A DNA stretch of 64,000 nucleotides from Dichetophora obliterata (Eukaryota > Arthropoda > Insecta > Diptera > Sciomyzidae). A model generated the notes under the pieces. That model made no database searches. It was not told the origin of the DNA and saw only the letters and a program-made list of their open reading frames with translations. The position numbers and the translations under genes were made by a program. The first letter of the stretch is position 1. Each line of letters opens with the position of its first letter. Positions 57,437-64,000 of the stretch are shown piece by piece. The stretch covers positions 94,833,175 through 94,897,174 of the forward strand of contig OY986437.1 in assembly GCA_963920525.1 (NCBI GenBank), written 5' to 3'.

Positions 57437-59034
57437 TATATACTTATCGGAGTGGTGTTTTATTTGGTATGAGACTTTGTTTGTCACACGACTCTGCCGA
57501 TGTCCGGATACAAAAATTGTTGCTAACTTGACTTTGTTTGTCTTGAAAACGCAACCCTGCTATGCTGTGTGATATTATTGATTTTATTCTTTAATAAAAT
57601 TATATACTTTAAGCTATTTATTAAAACTTTTAAGTTTGTTAATAATACATGATTTCAATCAAAATCATACTTTATATTTTGGAATTATATTAAATATCTT
57701 GTTCTATAATTTAAATTTGCTATAAAACCTGTTAAGGTTTAGCAATCGAATAAATAAAAATCACGATCTCAAAATGCTTTAATTTTTGTAAGAAAAACTA
57801 CATATGTCTTAAAGCAAAAGTAAGTATAGACTTTAACTAACAATATTTTGACAAACACGATGCCACTATTGGTTTTTACCCACAGTGTCCTGTGAGAAGA
57901 ATATTTGAATCTAAAGGTAAATTTTGGTGATATTGATTCTAGTTATTGCGTTTTCCTTAAATTAAGCGAATTAATAATTTACACACTTTTTGCATATGCA
58001 TTTTTATGTTTTGGATATATGTATATTTGTATGCAATTTTTTAACTTTTACAAAAAAATTAATATAAGTTTTTATATCTCGGGCACCAGAAGTGGTACCG
58101 AAGATAATTTTCTCAGTTCGAATTTTGAAAATAGTTTTGAACGAAGCCCTATCTAAAAATATCTTTTTTAAAACAGCAGAAAAAGGCCTCGATTTTTTCC
58201 TATTTCGAAATTTTTAAAAAAAGTTACTTCAAGCATGAAATGTAACAATTTTGTTTATATCTTCCTATGGTTATTATTTCATTCAAACATTTCTTTACAA
58301 AAATTGTTAAGTCAATTGAGACCCATAGAATGGCATGCTCAGAAACTCAGAATTTCGGTATAATATTTTTGTGAATGCTAGGTTGAGGTATCTAAACAAA
58401 ATAATATATTTCATACTAGGAAGGAATTTTTTTTTCCAAAATCGAAAAAGGAAAAAAATCGTGGTCTTAACCTGGTGTTGTAAATTGATAATTTTGTACA
58501 GGGTGCTGTTCAAAAATATTTGAAGAATCTAAATAAAGAAAATTATCTTCGGTACCACTTTTGGTGGCCCAGAATATAAAACCTTAAATTCATTTTTTTG
58601 AAAAAGTTGAAAAATTGTATTCAAGTATACATTTCTCAAAATCAAGAAAATGCCAACACTATAATCAAAATCGCCAAAATTTAGACAATCAGACAATGTT
58701 TTGCTACCTCGAGTTTATCCTTAGCTTCGAATATCCTTCACACAGGACCTTGATGGTAAAAATCGATAGTGTCATCGTATTTGCCAAGATATTGTTAGTT
58801 AAAGTATATATTTACTTTTGCTTTAGACATGTGTAGTTTTTTTTACAAAAACAAAAGAATTTTGTGATAGTAATTTTTTTACTGTTTTTCTTAAAAAACA
58901 CCTTTGTCCTTGCGGGAGAGGAAGACATCCTCATTTTTTTCTAAAATTTTTTTTGGGAGATCTTGACCACCCAATGTAAATTTTGAGATCTCTTAGAATA
59001 CGATCCAAAGTTTTTGATAGGCCCTGGTGTGCAG

Positions 59035-59963
59035 TAGTTTTCGACCGAATATTCGGCTTCAGCTTCGGTATTCGGCATATTTTGCCGAATTTTTAACCTT
59101 CAGCTTCGGCTTCAGCCCAAAATAGCAGAATATTTGCCGATTGTTTTTGCTTTTTTGTAATGCAAACAATTTTTTAAATATTTTTTTATAATTTTTCGAT
59201 AGCTTTAACTGTGTAAAATATCATTCTAAAAGGTTAAATAGAAATTTGTTAATGTTCAAAAGTTATGAGCATCCGAGCCGACCGTGTCAAAACAGGAAGC
59301 GCACTATGTTTAAAACTTTGAACGCGTTTTCTTTAAAACTTAGTTTTCGAGCTTACGACTCTCATAACTTAGTCAATTTTGAACGAATCTTTATGTTGTT
59401 TTTTTTCAAAATGCCAGCTATTAAATTGTCACTGGACCATTTTCTCATTGATAAATTACTCACTGGAGTTTCTATCAACAAAAAAGTAACGGAAATTTTA
59501 CTTAACAGGAAAATATTTTGGTTTTTGTTTCAGATGAATTTTCTGGACCAGTAGGAAGGTCGCCAACTCAGTTCGTGTTTTGGCCACTGGACCATGTCAC
59601 ACAGTGTAATGAGTGCGGCCAAAATAACTTAAGAAAAAAAAAGAGTCATTAATTAGTAAATCTTAATATGCAGAATCATAGTTTTAATAGTATTAACATT
59701 TCGAGTGTAAAAGGACTTTAGGATATCTTTTCAGTTCAGGGAATGTCACCCTTAAAAAGTTCTATTGAAAATATGATACATTTTTTATTTTTAAAGTTTG
59801 ACTCTGTTTATTTTTTTATAAGATGTACGTTAGGAATAATAAAAGTATGCAAAAAAATTAACTTATATTTATTTTATATGTTTAGCAAAAAAAATATTTT
59901 GAGAAACAATAAAAAGAAAACAGCATTTTTGTATTTTTTTTTATATTAATATGCCTTATAACT
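59035..59963. mobile_element. Partial hAT MITE of the TAGTGTCCGACC family (left end only)
   Basis: Starts TAGTTTTCGACCGAATATTCGG, immediately after the duplication of the foldback element, and carries TTCGGCTTCAGC subterminal repeats to about 59150. No matching right end could be assigned. The rest, to 59963, is AT-rich without identified content (an ORF at 59246-59554 has no domain). Confidence 0.45.
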
Positions 59964-60777
59964 AGTGTGCGACTGAAACTGGAATTTTGACCGAAACCAA
60001 AACCGAATATTTGACTATTTTATTATATTTGGCAGAATATTTTACACTTTTATTATATTTGGCCGAAACCGAAACTGGTTATCAATATGAGAATTTAAAT
60101 TTTTTCAAATAATTTTTTTTTATTAAAAGGAAACAAAAATTTAATATAAAAAAATTTATTTGAATATTGAAGTTTGTAATAAATAATTGAAATTTACTAT
60201 AATAATAAATGAGATAATTTTTTATTTTTTTTTATTACAAAAGTATTGCATACTTTATATCTTCCGTACATACTCAAAATAGTATGCACCTACAGTGTAA
60301 ATTTTTACCAAAAAAAGTATTTATGCTTTTTTCTAAAGGTTTAGTATTATAAAAATATAAATATTTCGTTTTCTTTTCCTTTATTCCATGCACACAAAAT
60401 TCGTTCTTATGTTTTATTATCAATTTTTGGCTTCAGTACCTATAAAACTTTAATAATAATTTCAATAGAGACGATAAAATTTAAAATGATAGTATCGAAC
60501 GCAAACAATTAACCAATAAATCAAATTTTAGACGAATTCATAATTTTTGTTTTGTACAATGCGTTGCACATATTTTTATTAAACAAAACTAATATATTTG
60601 AATTAAATGACTGGGCTACAGCGGTTCTTAAGCTTAGGGGCCACGCACTCTACCCACTAGGTTACGGTCGCCACAGTTTTTTTTTTTACTTGAACAAAAT
60701 TTTGTTAGTATTCGGCTTCGGTTTTGGCCTTCGGCCGATTATTTCTATTTGGCACATCCACATTCGGTCGGACACTA
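59964..60777. mobile_element. hAT MITE of the TAGTGTCCGACC family, inverted copy
   Basis: Starts TAGTGTGCGACTGAAAC and ends GGTCGGACACTA. Compared with 46651-47741 the whole element is in the reverse orientation and shares internal blocks (for example around TACTCAAAATAGTATGCACC). A SINE-head fragment is inserted at 60614-60675. The flanking 8-mers do not match. Confidence 0.65.
60614..60675 (-). repeat. SINE head fragment
   Basis: The complement contains GGCGACCGTAACCTAGTGGG followed by GTAGAGTGCGTGGCCCCTAA, nearly identical to the first 60 bases of the SINE at 43249. It lacks the B-box and tail. Its location inside a hAT MITE shows that the MITE was there first. Confidence 0.8.
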
Positions 60778-60785
60778 GTGTGTTA

Positions 60786-63700
60786 TGTTAACGCGTTTTT
60801 TTAACAGTTTTTTGAGGTAATAATTTAGACAAGCATTTAAATTAACATCGTGAATTATTTCGTCCGGAAATGAGTTCCGTTTTTGGGAGCGAAATGACCA
60901 ATAAAAGTTGTTGCCATTAACCTATCATGGACTGACCCATGTTCCCGTTGACGAGAATGATGAAACTTTCCAAAAATATTTAGTTTTGAAAATAAAAAAT
61001 TTTAATTATCCTTTAGGGATTGGCTGTAAGTACCGTTGCATATACACAACGCTGGTATTTCACGATACAGATTTTCAGAAATTCGATGTATACAATTTTT
61101 TTGTTCAACTGAGTTCGAATAAACTGACCTCGACATTTTTAATTTGCAATGGAACGATATCACTAAACTTACTCTTCCAATAAGACTTACAAAAATTCTG
61201 CAAGCAAAATCGTGCGTTTTGCGACAATATTGCATGACAAGAATTTCCATAATACAATACAAAATATACAAAAACGTATATTGTTAACGACTATCGTTGC
61301 GTTGCAAGGCATACTTAAAAAGACACGTGGGAGCAACGTATTTCAGCCAAACCACATAAAAAGTCACAAAAGTTAAATATAAATCCCAAGAAATAAATAA
61401 ATAAATAAATAAGCTTGTATAAGAATAATATTTTTTGTTTGTTTTTTTATTTTTTAGAGGTTTAAAAGTAAAATGCGAAAAAATGGAAAATTCCCAATTT
61501 CCCCGTGCCTGGAAATGTATGTAAACGTTATTGTTCAGCCTTGAGCAAAAAAAGGTTGATTAGATAAATTGTTTAAATTTTATATCTTTTTTGGAGATCA
61601 TGGCAATCTTTCACTGTATGATCTCCAGGTTAAGAACAATGGGTTAGGTATAAAATTGTTGACGAAACAGCGTTTTTTTTTTTTGAGTGTATGACCTCAC
61701 ATCTAGCGAATCTTTTTTTTACAAAATAATATTTTTCTAATAAATGCATTTTATTTTTTATTTATTTGTGTTTATAAGTTTACTTGTGGAAAAAGTGAAC
61801 AGTTATATGGAAAAAGCGTTAACATCGGAAAACCGCTTTTATACGAAAAATAGCTACTCTGAGGTGAGAAGAATGTAAGACGGGCAAGAAAAAAGTTTAT
61901 AGAAATTTAGGCTTTTTTTGGGAAACTTGGCTTAAATATTGAATTTTTAAGAAAAAATCCACAATTTTAGAATTAAGTTGCTCATAAGTTTTTTTTTTGT
62001 TGTAACCTAATGCCAACATCTTTATAAACAACTGAAAGCCCATTTCATTTTCTTTTCAATATATTATGCAAATTAAAAATCGGCTAAGATTTGTGTTAGT
62101 TATAGAGTTAAAAGGAAAGATTCCCTCATTTTTTGGTTTTCCACCTTTAGCTCCTGTGAGCGGCTTCCGACAAAACCTCCCGCGTTTTTAATTGTGTCCA
62201 GTTTTTTTATATAAATTTCCGTATATGAGATGTACAGTGGGGGACTTCATAAAATTTTTGGCCATATTTAGCAAAAATAAACATAGAACTATAAAATTGG
62301 TATGAACATTTTTTATAGTTTAATATGCAATATATTCCAATATGCAGTATAATCTTGCATACAAATCTTCTTTCTTACTATACAAAACTTATAAAGCTTT
62401 ACCTGGTGATTTCGCTATTTACATACTTTTAAAATTCTCTCATTTCGTATTAATTTTCAGCTTCTATTGACAGCTCTTTGTATTTCTTGGCTGACAAGAG
62501 GATCAAAAGCTATTAGCAGATGGTGCAAAATATCGCGATTATTAGCAGTCCTTGAAGAGCATCTGCTATTGTGTGGACGCGAATTTTTAAATATTTTGTT
62601 GGGTGCCTCTTGGGCTTCTTTAGATAACCGCCTTATTGCAGCACTTAACTTCTTTATAATATAGCTCCCAAGAATTGGCACTTTGTGCACAGTTGGTGGC
62701 ATTTTGTACCATCTATAGCGCTCCTGTAGGGGGCACAGCTAGTTAGAGTTTTGGAAAAACTTAATTTTTTTCCATTTTCTAAAAGTAAAATATTTTAAAA
62801 GTATTCATATAATACAAAAATTGTAGACTAATCAGATAATTATTTATGGATATAAAAACCTTTGAATAGGGGTTCTTTTGTCTGCATGCAAATCGTAGTC
62901 AAAAGTTTAAACAAGTTTTTCTTAAAACCATGTCTTCGAAGTCGGTGATCACTGTAACCTTAGGACGCTTTAATCGATCTGTTTGAAATATTTTCACTTA
63001 TTTTGTACATAATTGCTTTTTTATAGCTGAAGAAATGAGTGAAATTTTGGTCGAATTAGGCACTTTCCGCCATTTTTCGAAAAAGCAAAATTTTTCAAAT
63101 CCCTTCGTCCAGCCGCAGCATTATTTCATTAACCAATTATTCCTTTTTTATTTCCTTTATATGATCCAGTGAGGAAGAGCAGTGATCTCGGAAAACCCGT
63201 TTTTTTCGATCCCTTGCAAATGCTGTGTTCCACTTATTTCTCAATATTTTGTCATAAAAATATTATAATATCGTCAGCTGCATGCCAAAATCATGAACGC
63301 GAATTTTGGGCTTATTGCTGTTTCTGATGCAATTTTATGTAAGGAACATTGTATCAAAATATGGAATAAGAATGTGTATTTGATCTACCGCTGTACTACA
63401 GTTTGAAATCAATGAATGTTTTTTTTTATTTCTGTAGCACAAACACTTAAACAAATTCAATTGATTTCTATCTGAATGTGAGAAATTAACTATAAATACT
63501 CCTTAATATTTCTGCAAGCTATGCTTTAGTTTTAATAAAATCAATTTTGTTTCATTTAATATTTTCTACATTTATGTGTGTTTTTCAACTTTCCGTGTTT
63601 GAACCTCTGCTTTTTTTAAATGGATTCAGAAGATCTATAGAAGATATATATTTTCGTCAAACTTTTATTGGCTATTATTCCTATTTTTTTATAACTATGT

Positions 63701-64000
63701 TTTTGTTAAATTCATTAATAATATTCTGCGATTTTATTGTTATTATTTTAAATATTTGAAGTTTTATGGGTATGGTGTTTTACAATTTCAGTTTTTTTAA
63801 ATGCTTAATGAGTTAGGTAAGCCAACCAAATTTTTATTAAATCGATGGATCTAATGCCTACAAATTTGCAAACCAAGGTATTATGAAATAAAAGATCCTA
63901 CACATTCAAACATTACTCGATTGCTTGAAGCATAAAAGATGTATAAATTGGAATTATTGGAAAAAGTTAACTTCTCTAATGTTCAGACGCATTCCAAACC
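60786..64000. other. AT-rich stretch, no gene identified
   Basis: AATA repeats at about 61387-61412 and a T-run near 61669. At 62234 a CAGTGGGGGACTTCAT sequence flanked by TA resembles the end of a Tc1/mariner element, but no partner end was found. The ORF 62702-62457 (minus, 81 codons, basic) and the hydrophobic ORF 63547-63759 are not recognisable. Confidence 0.4.

Larger units (their letters stand above)
51223..57757 (+). mobile_element. Jockey/CR1-group LINE with internal deletion and two nested elements
   Basis: Bounded by the interruption of the foldback arm; TAAAAAAT-like sequence at both junctions may be a target duplication. Order: 5' region with an AT microsatellite at 51451-51470, ORF1 (51823-52578), ORF2 endonuclease (from 52832), linker, RT fragments, RT C-terminus (55315-55917), a 3' region, and an AATAAATAAAAAT end. 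Without the MITE (54033-54694) and the Tc1 element (56342-57436) it is about 4.8 kb, close to full length. The RT core is deleted. Confidence 0.75.
51062..59026. mobile_element. Foldback hAT-type element opened by a LINE
   Basis: The ends read CAGGGCGTATC on the left and CAGGGCCTATC inwards from the right. Flanks GTGTGTAG (51054-51061) and GTGTGCAG (59027-59034) agree at seven of eight bases. The right arm (about 58318-59026) is complementary to 51062-51222 joined to 57757-58313, so the original element was a palindrome of about 1.4 kb with arms near 700 bp. A 6.5-kb block (51223-57757) was inserted into the left arm. CAGGG ends and an 8-bp duplication fit hAT. Confidence 0.75.

Noticed and set aside
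59246..59554. 102-codon plus-strand ORF
   Set aside because: No domain recognised; it lies in a poorly resolved hAT MITE remnant and has ordinary AT-driven composition.
62457..62702. Basic 81-codon minus-strand ORF as a transposase fragment
   Set aside because: A CAGTGGGGGACTTCAT sequence nearby looks like a Tc1/mariner end, but no partner end and no transposase motif were found.

Overview
The window reads as AT-rich, repeat-dense DNA from a fly (Diptera, probably a schizophoran). That guess rests on three things: an errantivirus with a tRNA-Ser primer site, an irritans-like mariner relic, and a tRNA-derived SINE whose central domain resembles fruit-fly and blow-fly SINEs as I remember them. 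I found no convincing host gene. Nearly every supportable feature is a transposable element or an element inserted in another element, in both orientations.

Layout. 1-871: 3' end of a LINE. 1.25-7.8 kb: small inverted-repeat elements (TA-type MITE, foldback, hAT MITE with 8-bp TSD, Harbinger-type MITE with TTA TSD), a SINE head and a dead mariner. 8187-16315: a complete LTR retrotransposon of errantivirus type with intact gag, pol and env, two 682-bp LTRs and a CCTG target duplication. 19.5-20.5 kb: Helitron-like sequence. 20.86-23.40 kb: a decayed hAT carrying a pogo-type MITE and a second, inverted copy of the first LINE. 25.20-29.70 kb: a 4.5-kb transposon with long inverted ends, an 8-bp TSD and an unusual minus-strand transposase-like gene, split by a 1.2-kb MITE. 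29.78-34.41 kb: an inverted-repeat element holding a two-gene PIF/Harbinger transposon, whose transposase is itself split by an unidentified 1.33-kb insertion with a 14-bp TSD. 34.4-35.07 kb: a Helitron 3' end. 38-44.3 kb: several MITEs and a complete SINE. 44.58-47.78 kb: a hAT holding a DD37D mariner-like element and a hAT MITE. 51.06-59.03 kb: a foldback element opened by a 4.8-kb LINE, which in turn holds a MITE and a Tc1 element. 59-60.8 kb: hAT MITE copies. The rest is AT-rich sequence in which I see little.

How the parts work together. In the errantivirus, Gag and Pol appear linked by a -1 frameshift at an AAATTTT heptamer, while Env appears to be made from a spliced RNA whose first exon is a short ATG-led segment before gag. 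In the Harbinger element the DDE transposase and the Myb/SANT-like protein are convergent, each with short introns that can be placed by sequence. The 25.2-29.7 kb element is the best candidate for something poorly described: its gene has several conserved-looking blocks, and its termini (TAGACC, 8-bp TSD, inverted ends of roughly 150 bp) place it nearest to hAT.

Limits: no alignments or searches were run. Boundaries come from reading termini and target duplications by eye. Family names rest on motifs and memory.
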